Positions 37,598-46,714 of a stretch of 64,000 nt of DNA are shown one piece after another; position 1 is the stretch's first letter; every line of letters begins with the position of its first letter. The position numbers and the translations under genes were made by a program. A model generated the notes under the pieces. That model saw only the letters and a program-made list of their open reading frames with translations, did not search any database and was not told the origin of the DNA. The DNA is from Afipia sp. 1NLS2 (GTDB lineage Bacteria; Pseudomonadota; Alphaproteobacteria; Rhizobiales; Xanthobacteraceae). The stretch lies in assembly GCF_000178995.1 (NCBI RefSeq), contig NZ_ADVZ01000002.1, forward strand, positions 124,001-188,000. Direction: 5' to 3'.

Positions 37598-39103
37598 ATG
37601 ACGTCGATTAAACTGGCGGCCTCTGCTGTATCTTTGTTGGCGCTTTCGGCGCTTCCCGCCAATTCCCAGCAGTACAAGATGCAAACGCCCATTCCTCCCG
37701 GCATTGCTATCCCGGACAAGGTGGAAACGCGTCTTGGGACTCTGAGTTTCTTCGGCGGTTTCCCTGACGCGGCGACGGTCGACAAGTTGTATGACAACCT
37801 CGACTTTCAGCGCGCGGTCCAAGCCTACCTGCTGGCTCTGCCCGTGGTGAATCAGGTGGCTAACCGAGACAACATTCTGCGGCTAGGCCCGGCCAACACG
37901 ACCGTGCCGATCTGGGAGACGTTGGTCGACTCCCGCACCACGGAGCTCACTGCCAACAACAATACACCTTATACCTGGTTTTGGCTGGACCTCCATGACG
38001 GACCCATCGTCGTCGAAGCTCCTCCCGAGGTGCTCGGGCTCGCTGATGATATGTGGTACAATTGGAATGGCGACATAGGGCTCACTGGTCCGGATCGAGG
38101 TAAAGGCGGGAAATATCTTTTCTTGCCGCCCGGCTACACGGGTGAGGTGCCGAGAGGCTACTTCATCATTCGTCCGAACTCGTTCAGCGTCTGGACGGCC
38201 TGGCGGAGCTTCCTGGTCAATGGCGATCCGAAGCCCGGCGTAGATGCCGTCAAGAAATTCACAAAGATCTACCCGCTCAAACAGGCGGCCAAACCACCGA
38301 AACTCAATTTCGTGAACATGTCCGGTAAGCCGTTCAACATGGTCGGTCCGGGGGATTACCGGTTCTGGGAGCTTCTCAACAAAGTCGTGCAGGACGAACC
38401 CACTGACAGCGTTGACTCTACGACCCTTGGATTCTGGGCCTCAATTGGAATTGCGAAGGGCAAGCCGTTCGCACCGGACGACAGAATGAAGAAGATACTG
38501 ACCGAAGCCGCCGCTGTTGGTGACGCCACCGCACGCGCCACAATGTACAAATGGCGAGGGGCCGACGGCTATTATTATCCCGACAGCAAGAGCAATTGGC
38601 GACTTGGTTTCATCGGTGGCTACAAGTTTGAGGAAAAAGGCGCCCGTCAGTTGAACGGTTACGCAGGCTTTTTCTTTTATGCCACCGGGGTCACGCCGGC
38701 GATGGATTCAAAAGCCGTTGGCGAAGGCTCGCAATACATGGCCGCCTTCGTCGACTCGAAGGGCGATGCGCTTGACGGGGGAAAGTCTTACAAGCTGCAT
38801 TTGCCGTCAAACATTCCGATCAAGAACTTCTGGTCGATCATCCTCTACGACAACCAGACACGCTCGATGATCCAAACTGACCAGCAATTCCCGACGGTCG
38901 GCAGCCAAACCGAAGGCCTCAAGGTCAATGCCGACAGTTCGGTAGATGTCTTCTTCGGCCCGAAGGCGCCCGCGGGGCAGGAAAAGAACTGGGTGCAGAC
39001 GGTCCCTGGTACGAGCTGGAACACCCTTTTGCGGCTCTATGGTCCGACAAAGCCCTGGTTCGACAAGGCTTGGCGGCCCGGCGAAATTGAACTTCAACAA
39101 TAG
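37598..39103 (+). CDS. Exported DUF1254/DUF1214 protein
   Basis: A 501-residue protein with a signal peptide (about 1-24). A DUF1254 domain (about 50-200: DNLDFQRAVQAYLLALPVV, WFWLDLHDGPIVVEAPP) is followed by a C-terminal DUF1214 domain (about 370-485: LHLPSNIPIKNFWSIILYD, NADSSVDVFFGP, NWVQTVPGTSW). The function of the family is not established. Its position between an arylsulfatase and a truncated outer-membrane transporter gene suggests a shared periplasmic task, which is inference. Confidence 0.9.
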   Translation: MTSIKLAASAVSLLALSALPANSQQYKMQTPIPPGIAIPDKVETRLGTLSFFGGFPDAATVDKLYDNLDFQRAVQAYLLALPVVNQVANRDNILRLGPANTTVPIWETLVDSRTTELTANNNTPYTWFWLDLHDGPIVVEAPPEVLGLADDMWYNWNGDIGLTGPDRGKGGKYLFLPPGYTGEVPRGYFIIRPNSFSVWTAWRSFLVNGDPKPGVDAVKKFTKIYPLKQAAKPPKLNFVNMSGKPFNMVGPGDYRFWELLNKVVQDEPTDSVDSTTLGFWASIGIAKGKPFAPDDRMKKILTEAAAVGDATARATMYKWRGADGYYYPDSKSNWRLGFIGGYKFEEKGARQLNGYAGFFFYATGVTPAMDSKAVGEGSQYMAAFVDSKGDALDGGKSYKLHLPSNIPIKNFWSIILYDNQTRSMIQTDQQFPTVGSQTEGLKVNADSSVDVFFGPKAPAGQEKNWVQTVPGTSWNTLLRLYGPTKPWFDKAWRPGEIELQQ

Positions 39104-39229
39104 CTTCTTCGTCATGTACAGCCCCGGAAAACGGTGGTGAAGTGGGCATTCTCCGATTGCGCACCCGGATGTTGCAGACAGTCGTCTGAACCAACGGGGA
39201 CTGACCGAGAGCATTAGATCGGAAAGGCG

Positions 39230-39523
39230 ATGATCATGAAAAGCTACGGTATGGCCGGGCCCCGGCTGACCAGTGTTCTCGCAGCCGCCGCAATTGCTTT
39301 GCTTTCTCCGCAAATGGCCGCCGCCGACGAAAATGGCATTTCATACTGGTTGCCGGGCCTATACGGCAGTCTTGCCGCAACGCCGACGACGCCCGGCTGG
39401 TCAATCGCCGCAATCTACTACCATGCAAGTGTGAATGCATCGGGTGCCACTGCGGCGTCGCGGGAATTCCAGGTCGGACGGCTCCCGCCCAACAGGCGGA
39501 ATCGAATCGATTATATGCAATGA
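39230..39523 (+). pseudogene. Truncated outer-membrane transporter (phenol-degradation MetA-like family), N-terminal part only
   Basis: The 97-residue frame has a signal peptide (about 1-32) followed by ENGISYWLPGLYGSLAATP and GWSIAAIYYHASVNASG. These match the start of SphA/MetA-type putative outer-membrane transporters, which normally run near 300 residues. After REFQVGRLPPN the reading departs from the family and stops at once. The rest of the beta-barrel is missing, so the gene appears cut by a deletion. Its stop overlaps the start of the Crp/Fnr gene by four bases. Confidence 0.65.
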
Positions 39524-40128
39524 CTTCAACGTCGGTCGACAACTGGCTGGCGGCTGCCGTGCGGGAAGCAGCAGTCGACCGCAAGCTGACGGCAGGCGAG
39601 GCCGTGTTTCGATGTGGCGACAGAACTGAGGGGCTAATTGAGGTTCTAACGGGACGTGTTCGGCTCACGCGGACTGATAGCTCCGGCCGCGAGGTGGTGT
39701 TGCATGTGGCTGATCCCGGAGAGACCTTGGCCGAGGCATCATTGTTTTCATCACGGTATCATTGCGATGCAATCGCAAGCACCCACGCAATTGTGCGCCT
39801 GTATCCCAAGCGCGAGGTGTTGGCCGCTTTCGAGGCAAGCCCGGAGGCTGCTCGGGCGTTCTCTGCGACTCTAGCTCATCAGGTGATGAACCTCCGCACC
39901 CGGATTGAACAGCGCAATATCCGTTCGGCAGCCGACCGCGTTCGACACTTTCTCGCGCTGAACACCGGTGCAGACGGCCGCACAGTCAGGCTGTCCGGCA
40001 CCTTGAAAGACCTTTCTGCCGAACTGGGTCTAACGCACGAGGCCCTCTATCGAACTTTGGCGAAGCTCGAACATTCGGGCGAGATCAAACGCAGAGGATC
40101 AAAGATCATAGTTTTTCAGCGCGTATGA
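39520..40128 (+). CDS. Crp/Fnr-family transcriptional regulator
   Basis: A 202-residue regulator. The N-terminal cyclic-nucleotide-binding-type beta barrel (about 15-110: GEAVFRCGDRTEGLIEVLTG, DPGETLAEASLFSSRYHCD) is followed by a dimerisation helix. The C-terminal winged helix is at about 145-200, with LKDLSAELGLTHEALYRTLAKLEHSGEIKRRG. There is no Fnr-type cysteine cluster, so an iron-sulfur sensor is unlikely. ATG 39520 overlaps the stop of the truncated transporter gene (ATGA), an odd coupling that fits a deletion joining two once-separate genes. Confidence 0.9.
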   Translation: MTSTSVDNWLAAAVREAAVDRKLTAGEAVFRCGDRTEGLIEVLTGRVRLTRTDSSGREVVLHVADPGETLAEASLFSSRYHCDAIASTHAIVRLYPKREVLAAFEASPEAARAFSATLAHQVMNLRTRIEQRNIRSAADRVRHFLALNTGADGRTVRLSGTLKDLSAELGLTHEALYRTLAKLEHSGEIKRRGSKIIVFQRV

Positions 40129-40201
40129 TTGAGATCATATGCGTGGATGGAGCGGGCTGTTAAAAGGATATTTGTGGGGCACGCAGCAAAAGAGGTCCTT
40201 A

Positions 40202-40849
40202 ATGACGAGATTTCCTTGGAAAACAGCCCTCACCGTTTCGACGCTGTTGGCCGCCACCGTGTATGCCTCTGCCCAAATGTTCTCGGACCGCATGAATGGG
40301 CACATGCAGCAAGGCGGCACGATGGACCAGATGCATCAGCAAATGATGCAGCGCGGCGGTATGGGCAACCGCGGCATGATGCACGGAGCGCAAGCCGGCG
40401 TAACCAGCACCCCAACCATGCCGGGGCAAGACGCTTTCGGCGCTATTCAAGAGGTCGTACAGATTTTGCAAGCTGACGCGAAGACGGATTGGGCGAAGGT
40501 CAACATCGAGGCATTGAGGCAGCACCTCATCGATATGAACGAAGTGACCTTGCATGCTGCCGCCACCCAACGTGACGTGGACAATGGCATCGAGATCAAA
40601 GTGACTGGCGAAGGGCGCACGCTGGAGGCGATCAAACGTATGGTACCCGCACACGTAAGCGAGCTACGCGAGATTGGCTGGAATGCAAAAAGCGACGATC
40701 TGCAAAATGGCGTCACTCTCACGGTGATAGCGAGCGAAACACAGCCGCTGACCAAGCTCAGGGCGCTCGGCTTCATGGGAATTATGGTGCAGGGCGGTCA
40801 CCATCAACAGCATCACCTAATGATGGCGGCGGGGCAGTTCGTTCATTGA
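40202..40849 (+). CDS. Exported Met/His-rich protein, possible metal binder
   Basis: A 215-residue protein with a signal segment (about 1-25, TALTVSTLLAATVYASA). A Met/Gln/Gly/His-rich stretch follows (about 28-65, with MDQMHQQMMQRGGM), resembling copper-handling proteins. A folded region of about 120 residues then contains HLIDMNEVTLHAA, and the tail ends GGHHQQHHLMMAAG. ATG 40202 follows AGAGG; an earlier in-frame ATG gives a non-signal extension. I do not recognise a characterised family. Copper or other soft-metal binding is inferred from composition alone. Confidence 0.6.
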   Translation: MTRFPWKTALTVSTLLAATVYASAQMFSDRMNGHMQQGGTMDQMHQQMMQRGGMGNRGMMHGAQAGVTSTPTMPGQDAFGAIQEVVQILQADAKTDWAKVNIEALRQHLIDMNEVTLHAAATQRDVDNGIEIKVTGEGRTLEAIKRMVPAHVSELREIGWNAKSDDLQNGVTLTVIASETQPLTKLRALGFMGIMVQGGHHQQHHLMMAAGQFVH

Positions 40850-40861
40850 GGGCGTGCCGGA

Positions 40862-41054
40862 CGGCGGCGCCTTCCTCCCGATGTGGGTGATCGTCAGGCG
40901 AGCGCCGTCGCAGCCAACGTGCTCGACCGTTGCTTCGAAACGCCAGCTCCCACGGGAAATGGATTGCCGACTTTACTTATGTCTGGGTGGCAGAAGGCTG
41001 GCTCTATGTGGCCGCCGTCATTGATCTGTTTCCCGACACGTGGTCGGCTGGTCC
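40862..41054 (+). pseudogene. IS3-family transposase (OrfB) remnant, frameshifted
   Basis: Reading in one frame from 40862 gives RRRLPPDVGDRQASAVAANV then LDRCFETPAP. After a shift near 40953, another frame gives KWIADFTYVWVAEGWLYVAA then VIDLF. A further one-base loss restores SRHVVGWSV. These are successive pieces of the integrase core of IS3-group transposases. Both element ends and most of the gene are gone, so it is an old, inactive scar. Confidence 0.75.
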
Positions 41055-41408
41055 GTGTAACCGCGAAATGTTTTGGTGTACCCTCTAAAGAGCTTGCGAT
41101 CCCGCGGACCTTCGCATTCCGTTGCAATGTCATTTTGCCAATAGTGATGATGGGTGCACGCCAGAACTTGTAAAAGCATTCGAGCTAGGAACGTACACGG
41201 GAGATCCAGCTCGTATAGAGAATTATCGATGATGAGTGCGACCCGTCCCACCGTCGTCTGTCGATACTCATGGCGGCCGACTGCATCAGCGCAGGACAAA
41301 GTCCGAGACAAAAATCGGTTGATTGCACGGACTCACAACCCTAAGTATCTGAAGATGCTCAGTAAAGATCGGCTCGAAAGTCCGCGATTTTAACGGAAAT
41401 TCTGTTAA
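41055..41408. other. Spacer between IS remnant and dusA
   Basis: 354 bases of lower-GC sequence with no recognisable gene. It may be leftover from the insertion event. No inverted repeat ends of the element can be identified. Confidence 0.45.
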
Positions 41409-42398
41409 GTGTCTGATTGTACGCATAAATTTTCCATTGCGCCTATGATGGATTGGACGGACCGGCATTGCCGGGTCTTCCATCGTGCGCTGACGCGCCG
41501 GGCCTGGCTTTACACCGAGATGCTGACGACCGGCGCGGTCATTCGTGGCGACCGCGAGCGGCTGCTCGGTTTCGACGCGTGCGAGCATCCGGTGGCGTTG
41601 CAACTGGGCGGGTCCAATCCGCACGATCTCGCGGAGAGTGCGAAGATCGGCGAAGGGTTCGGCTACGACGAGATCAATCTCAATGTCGGCTGCCCCTCCG
41701 ATCGCGTGCAGGATGGCCGTTTCGGCGCATGCCTGATGACCGTGCCGCAACTGGTCGGCGATTGCGTGGCGGCGATGAAGGCCGCGGTCCGCGTGCCGGT
41801 GACCGTGAAATGCCGCATCGGCGTCGATAAACAGGACCCGGAACAGGCGCTCGACGCGCTTGCGCAGAACGTGGTGACGGCGGGCGCAGATGCCTTGATC
41901 GTTCACGCCCGCAAAGCGTGGCTCGAGGGATTGTCGCCGAAAGAGAATAGGGACATTCCGCCGCTCGATTATGATCGGGTCTATCGGCTGAAGGCGGCGA
42001 TGCCGGACGTCACGATCTCCATCAATGGCGGCGTTACTTCCATTGAACAGGCGAAGGCTCATCTGCAGCATGTCGATGGCGTGATGCTGGGCCGCGCCGC
42101 CTATCACGAGCCGTGGCGGCTGCTCGCTGTCGATCCCGAGCTGTTCGGTGCGTCGTCGCCGCATGCCTCGATGCATGAAGCCATCGAGTCGCTATTTCCC
42201 TATATCGAAAGGCAACGCGCGCGTGGCATGCGGTTGCACTCCATCACCCGCCATATGGTCGGTGCGTTTCATGGCGTGGCCGGTGCGCGGGCATTCCGTC
42301 GCGCGTTGGCGGAAAACTGCGTAAAGGCCGATGCAGGCGTGGAGCAGTTGCGTGATGCGCTGCGGCTGGTCGTGCCAGCCGAGGCTGCTGCGGCCTGA
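41409..42398 (+). CDS. dusA: tRNA-dihydrouridine(20/20a) synthase
   Basis: FMN enzyme reducing uridine 20/20a in the D-loop of tRNAs. The 329-residue protein has KFSIAPMMDWTDRHCR at the start, YTEMLTTGAVIRGDRERLL, LQLGGSNPHDLAESA, the catalytic cysteine in INLNVGCPSDRVQDGRFGAC, VKCRIGVDKQ, and HARKAWLEGLSPKENRDIPP typical of DusA rather than DusB/C. GTG start at 41409. Its stop codon abuts that of the convergent protease gene. Confidence 0.95.
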   Translation: MSDCTHKFSIAPMMDWTDRHCRVFHRALTRRAWLYTEMLTTGAVIRGDRERLLGFDACEHPVALQLGGSNPHDLAESAKIGEGFGYDEINLNVGCPSDRVQDGRFGACLMTVPQLVGDCVAAMKAAVRVPVTVKCRIGVDKQDPEQALDALAQNVVTAGADALIVHARKAWLEGLSPKENRDIPPLDYDRVYRLKAAMPDVTISINGGVTSIEQAKAHLQHVDGVMLGRAAYHEPWRLLAVDPELFGASSPHASMHEAIESLFPYIERQRARGMRLHSITRHMVGAFHGVAGARAFRRALAENCVKADAGVEQLRDALRLVVPAEAAAA

Positions 42399-42911
42399 TT
42401 ACGGATAGCCGCGCAGCAGCAGTCTGTCAGGGCGGACTTCCCAGCTTTCCAGCCTGTTGAGGAAGCTCATGCCGAGCAGGTTGGTTTTCAGCCGGCCGCG
42501 CGGCACAACGAGCGCCGGCACTGACAATTCAACGAGCTTTCCGACCGCCAGCCGGTCGAGCGTGACGCGCGCTGCGCGGACATGGCCGCCAGCAGTCTCG
42601 ACCTCGACATCGTAGGTCGCAAGATCGAGCGGCAGGCCCGCGGCTTTCGCGGTTTCGTAAGTGAGCACGACGGATGTAGCGCCGGTGTCGATCACCATCG
42701 GTGTTTTGACGCCATTGATCCTGGCGCGGAGCGCGAATTCGCCGCTATGGGTGCGGGAAATTTCTACCGCGCGAGTGTCGCGGCGGGTGTAGTGGTTGAC
42801 CGCATTCAGCGCGGTGCGTTTTGCGCTCTCGAAACCGGTCGGATTCTGCACGGCATAGATAGAGCCGGCGGTGCCGAGCAGGACGATGATAACTGTCAGA
42901 AACCGGATCAC
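42399..42911 (-). CDS. Retropepsin-like aspartic protease, membrane anchored (clan AA, TIGR02281-type)
   Basis: A 170-residue protein with an N-terminal hydrophobic anchor (about 3-22). The single aspartic-protease lobe carries the active motif MVIDTGATSVVLTYE and the family end segment NLLGMSFLNRLESWEV. Such single-lobe enzymes work as dimers, like retroviral proteases; substrates in alphaproteobacteria are mostly unknown. It lies 28 bases after the DUF1289 gene on the same strand, so the two are likely cotranscribed. Confidence 0.88.
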   Translation of the reverse strand: MIRFLTVIIVLLGTAGSIYAVQNPTGFESAKRTALNAVNHYTRRDTRAVEISRTHSGEFALRARINGVKTPMVIDTGATSVVLTYETAKAAGLPLDLATYDVEVETAGGHVRAARVTLDRLAVGKLVELSVPALVVPRGRLKTNLLGMSFLNRLESWEVRPDRLLLRGYP

Positions 42912-42939
42912 GGCGAACCTGCCATCATGCTGTCGGAGG

Positions 42940-43155
42940 TCAGCAACAGACCTCGAGCCAGCGCACCAGCGCAGGTGGCACTTTCATCCCGGCATCGGTC
43001 ATGCGCCTCACCAGCGTGACCATGATGGCGGCTCGCTCCTCGGGCGTCAGAGCGGCCCAGTCGGAAATCTCCTGCATCGTCCGCCCGCAGCCCAGGCAAA
43101 GCCCGGTCTCGGGGCTCATCACGCAGACGGAGATGCACGGCGACTCGTAGCTCAT
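42940..43155 (-). CDS. DUF1289 small cysteine-motif protein
   Basis: A 71-residue protein. The start ESPCISVCVMSPETGLCLGC and the following GRTMQEISDWAALTPEER match DUF1289 (Fe-S-like, four conserved cysteines). ATG 43155 is chosen because the family begins there; the open frame extends 26 codons upstream without similarity. Function is not established. Confidence 0.88.
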   Translation of the reverse strand: MSYESPCISVCVMSPETGLCLGCGRTMQEISDWAALTPEERAAIMVTLVRRMTDAGMKVPPALVRWLEVCC

Positions 43156-43213
43156 GCCTCCTATAAAAGGCCGCCGGTGTTTCAGCGCAAGCCGTGTGTT
43201 GTGCGGCCATGGC

Positions 43214-44791
43214 TCAGAGCCCCGTTCCTGCATTCATGATCGGCCGTCCGCGCGGCCGGCTTCGTTCATCGCTCATGTCGAGTTGATCTGGCTGCAGCGG
43301 TGGGCCTTCCGGCATCGGAGCAAGCGCCGCCATCACACGCTCGGGCGGGAAGGTGATGATGACCTCGGTGCCGATGCGCAGCTTCGATTTCAGCGTGAAG
43401 GTACCGCCGTGCATATCGATCAGGTTCTTGGCGATCGGCAGGCCGAGGCCCGCGCCTTGCTCGGCCGACTTGATCGAGTTCGAGCCCTGTCCGAAGGACG
43501 CCAGCACGATCGGGATTTCATCCTCGGGAATGCCGGAGCCGGTGTCCTTGACACTGAGGTACTGCCCGCCGGATGCGGTCCAGCCGGACTTCAGCCAGAT
43601 CTCGCCGCCTTGCGGGGTGAACTTAATGGCGTTGGACAGAAGGTTGAGCACGATCTGGCGCGTGGCGCGCTCGTCGCCCCATAGCTTCGGCATTTCATCC
43701 TCGAAGACTTCGTGGATGGTGATACCCCGGCTCGATGCGCGCAGCTTCAGGAGGTGGTGGCAGTCGGCGACCACATGAACGAGCGAGAAGGGCTCCTCGT
43801 TCAACTCATAGCGGCCGGCCTCGATGCGCGACAGATCGAGAATCTCGTTGATGAGATTGAGAAGATGCACGCCCGAATTGTGGATGTCGGCGGAGTAGTC
43901 CTTGTAGACGGCCACCGCGTGGGATCCGAAAATCTCGCTTTTCATGACTTCCGAGAAGCCGAGAATGGCGTTCAGCGGCGTTCGCAGCTCGTGGCTCATC
44001 TGCGCAAGGAAACGCGATTTGGAGACGTTGGCGGCTTCGGCGCGGTGCCGCGCCTCGTCGGAGATCGCCTTGGCCTGTTCAAGCTCGCCGATCAGCGCGT
44101 CCTTTTCGGCGCGCGCTTCCAGCGTGGCGAGCGTGGTCGAGTGCAGCCGGTGGGCGAGCAGGGCGAAGTAGCATTCGGCAGCAACCGCAAGTGCTGCCAG
44201 AATGTAAGCGTCGAGCGTGCCGCGCAGCACGAAATTCAATGCAATGGCCGCTGTCACTGGAATGGTCGAGGCGAAGGCCGCGATGGGCAGGCTTGCCGCG
44301 AGCATGCTCGAGACCGCAACGACGAGCAGCATCAGGAACAGCATCAACGTGTTCGACACCACGTCGACACCGGATGGATGAACGAGGATCAGTGTCCAGC
44401 CAAGACCATAGAGCAGGTCGAGCGCGACAAAACGGTGGCGCCATCTGCGCGTGGTCGCGGGAGCCGGCGGCAGGTTCATGAATCTCGAGCAGAGGCGGAT
44501 GACGACGGCATGAATCGCCAGAATTCCGCAAGTCCAGATGCCCGCATACAGCATCGGCAGCCAGAGGCTGGAGAGCGCCCCCGTGGCGACCACAAGCAGG
44601 ATCACCACGAGCGAGGCGGACATGCGCGTCTGGGCATACTGACGCAGCAGTTCGTGATCGAATGCAGGACGGGTGCCGCTCGACGAGGTCAGGCGGTCAC
44701 GCGCTTCTCGGACGCGTTGGGCGGCCACGCGCCGTGTCCTGGCAGGCGCAGCGGCCACGCTATCGGCCGGAGAGGGCACGAGATCACTCAT
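43214..44791 (-). CDS. Membrane-bound sensor histidine kinase without PAS domain
   Basis: A 525-residue kinase. About six hydrophobic segments between residues 58 and 212 form the sensor part, then a coiled coil (about 215-255), HisKA with SRFLAQMSHELRTPLNAI (His267), and an HATPase domain with NLLSNAIKFTPQGG, DTGSGIP and GAGLGLPIAKNLID. The catalytic half is of the same subtype as the kinase at 2489-4927. No response regulator lies nearby, so it is an orphan kinase. The signal is unknown. Confidence 0.9.
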   Translation of the reverse strand: MSDLVPSPADSVAAAPARTRRVAAQRVREARDRLTSSSGTRPAFDHELLRQYAQTRMSASLVVILLVVATGALSSLWLPMLYAGIWTCGILAIHAVVIRLCSRFMNLPPAPATTRRWRHRFVALDLLYGLGWTLILVHPSGVDVVSNTLMLFLMLLVVAVSSMLAASLPIAAFASTIPVTAAIALNFVLRGTLDAYILAALAVAAECYFALLAHRLHSTTLATLEARAEKDALIGELEQAKAISDEARHRAEAANVSKSRFLAQMSHELRTPLNAILGFSEVMKSEIFGSHAVAVYKDYSADIHNSGVHLLNLINEILDLSRIEAGRYELNEEPFSLVHVVADCHHLLKLRASSRGITIHEVFEDEMPKLWGDERATRQIVLNLLSNAIKFTPQGGEIWLKSGWTASGGQYLSVKDTGSGIPEDEIPIVLASFGQGSNSIKSAEQGAGLGLPIAKNLIDMHGGTFTLKSKLRIGTEVIITFPPERVMAALAPMPEGPPLQPDQLDMSDERSRPRGRPIMNAGTGL

Positions 44792-44957
44792 TTACAAACA
44801 AATTCCCGGTACGCGCAGGGCACGGATTTTCCCGCCTCCATTTCTGGCGGGAAATTCTTAAGAGGGGCCTTAAAGACAGATTTAATCAGGTTAATGAAAA
44901 GTAAATCTGCGGCCCGCCGCCGCCGTGCCGCCGGCTTTCGGTGAAAGCTGCGGGGGA

Positions 44958-45674
44958 TCAGGTCGCGGACGAGTTGTCGGCGGCTGAACGGCTGATGAGA
45001 TCGACCCGGCGGATTGCCGGGACCTCGTTCAACCTGTTCTTGAAGTCGGCGATATCCTGCGAGGACACCTTGTTCAGAAGGACGAGGATTTCGTCGTTAC
45101 CCTCATCGCCACTGCGATTTTCCACCACGAAGCGTTTGATCTGACTAACCCGCAGCGACAGCGTCTGGCGCAATTCCTCCGGGCTCAGGGCGCCACGCTC
45201 CGCCGTGATCTTGAAATGGACGGTCTGGTTGCGGGCACGGTAGGCCTCCTCCAGCGGCTTCACGCCGGCCAGAATGATCAGGATCAGGATGGTGGAGGCT
45301 GTGCCTGCGAAGTAGAGGCCGCCGCCGATGGCAAGCCCGATCGCTGCGACGGTCCAGATGCTGGCCGCGGTGGTCAGTCCCTTGATGATCTCGCCACGGG
45401 CGAGGATCGAGCCCGCGCCGAGAAAGCCGATGCCCGAGACGACCTGCGCGGCGACGCGGGAGGGGTCCAGCACGGTATGCTCCTGGCCCAGCACGCCGGC
45501 AAACCCGTAAGCCGATACGATCATGATTAGGCATGAGCCGACGCACACCAGCATGTGGGTGCGGATGCCGGCGGCCCAGAGCAGGCGTTCACGCTCGAAG
45601 CCGACCATGCTGCCCAGGGCCGCGGCCGCGGCCAACCGAAGAAGGATTTCGACGTTGCTGATGTTGCTGATCAT
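44958..45674 (-). CDS. MgtC/SapB-family membrane protein
   Basis: A 238-residue protein with the MgtC membrane domain (about 8-140: ALGSMVGFERERLLWAAGIR, VSGIGFLGAGSILARGE, GLTTAASIWTVAAIGLAIG) and a soluble C-terminal ACT-like domain (about 150-230). MgtC proteins inhibit F-type ATP synthase or affect Mg2+/phosphate homeostasis. ATG 45674 is chosen; the open frame continues upstream only as an antisense-free shadow of pit. It is the third gene after DUF47 and pit, 23 bases behind pit, linking it to phosphate handling. Confidence 0.9.
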   Translation of the reverse strand: MISNISNVEILLRLAAAAALGSMVGFERERLLWAAGIRTHMLVCVGSCLIMIVSAYGFAGVLGQEHTVLDPSRVAAQVVSGIGFLGAGSILARGEIIKGLTTAASIWTVAAIGLAIGGGLYFAGTASTILILIILAGVKPLEEAYRARNQTVHFKITAERGALSPEELRQTLSLRVSQIKRFVVENRSGDEGNDEILVLLNKVSSQDIADFKNRLNEVPAIRRVDLISRSAADNSSAT

Positions 45675-45697
45675 CGGCGCTCCACCTTGCGGGAGGG

Positions 45698-46702
45698 CTA
45701 ATGAAAGATCGGAACGAGCCAATACACAAGGGCGGCGACGGCGGCGGCGGCGGGGATGGTGATAATCCAGGCGACCACGATGGAGCTTGCGATATTCCAG
45801 CGGACGGCGGACAGCCGCCGCGCCGAGCCGACGCCGACGATGGCGCCGGTGATGGTGTGGGTGGTCGAGACCGGAACGCCGAGTGCGGTCGCCGCAAACA
45901 GCGTCAGTGCGCCGCCAGTTTCGGCGCAGAAGCCCTGCATCGGATTGAGGTGGGTGATGCGGCTGCCCATGGTGCGCACGATGCGCCAGCCGCCCATCAG
46001 GGTGCCAAGCGCCATCGCCGCCTGGCAGGCCAGAACGACCCAGAGCGGGACATGAAAATGATCGCCGCCATAACCCTGCGAGAACAGCAGGATCGCGATG
46101 ATGCCCATGGTCTTCTGCGCGTCGTTGCCGCCATGGCCGAGCGAGTAGAGCGATGCGGAGCCGAATTGCAGGATGCGGAAGGCGCTGTCCACCATGAACG
46201 GCGTCGAACGCGCGGAGCACCACGCCACGACGACGATCAGGACGAGCGCGAGGACGAACCCGATCATTGGAGACAGGAAAATCGCCAGAATGGTTTTGGT
46301 GAGGCCCGACCATTCCAGCGCGACGAAGCCCGCCTTTGCAAGCCCGGCGCCGACCAGCCCGCCGATCAACGCGTGCGAGCTTGAGGAGGGAATGGCCGCC
46401 GCCCAGGTGATGAGATTCCAGACGATCGCACCCATGAGGGCTGCGAAGATCACATGCGGATCGACGATGCCGGGGTCGATGATCCCGGTGCCCAGCGTCT
46501 CGGCGACGTGGAGGCCGAAAAACAGGAACGCGATGAAATTGAAGAAGGCTGCCCACAGCACCGCATATTGCGGCTTCAGCACCCGCGTGGAGACGATCGT
46601 TGCGATCGAGTTCGCGGCATCGTGCAGGCCGTTGAGAAAATCGAACAGCAGCGCGACCGCGACCAGGCCGATCAGAAGTTGAGGCGTGAGTGAAGCGGTC
46701 AC
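45698..46702 (-). CDS. pit: PiT-family low-affinity phosphate transporter
   Basis: A 334-residue multi-spanning carrier importing phosphate with H+ or as a metal-phosphate complex. The two PiT signatures are present: FDFLNGLHDAANSIATIVST near the N terminus and GVPVSTTHTITGAIVGVG near the C terminus, with SLGHGGNDAQKTMGII in the middle. It starts 12 bases after the DUF47 gene and precedes mgtC. Confidence 0.94.
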   Translation of the reverse strand: MTASLTPQLLIGLVAVALLFDFLNGLHDAANSIATIVSTRVLKPQYAVLWAAFFNFIAFLFFGLHVAETLGTGIIDPGIVDPHVIFAALMGAIVWNLITWAAAIPSSSSHALIGGLVGAGLAKAGFVALEWSGLTKTILAIFLSPMIGFVLALVLIVVVAWCSARSTPFMVDSAFRILQFGSASLYSLGHGGNDAQKTMGIIAILLFSQGYGGDHFHVPLWVVLACQAAMALGTLMGGWRIVRTMGSRITHLNPMQGFCAETGGALTLFAATALGVPVSTTHTITGAIVGVGSARRLSAVRWNIASSIVVAWIITIPAAAAVAALVYWLVPIFH

Positions 46703-46714
46703 GAGACTATCCGT

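Noticed and set aside
45675-46556. N-terminal extension of the MgtC reading into pit
   Set aside because: The pit frame is clearly coding there; MgtC similarity starts at the ATG at 45674.
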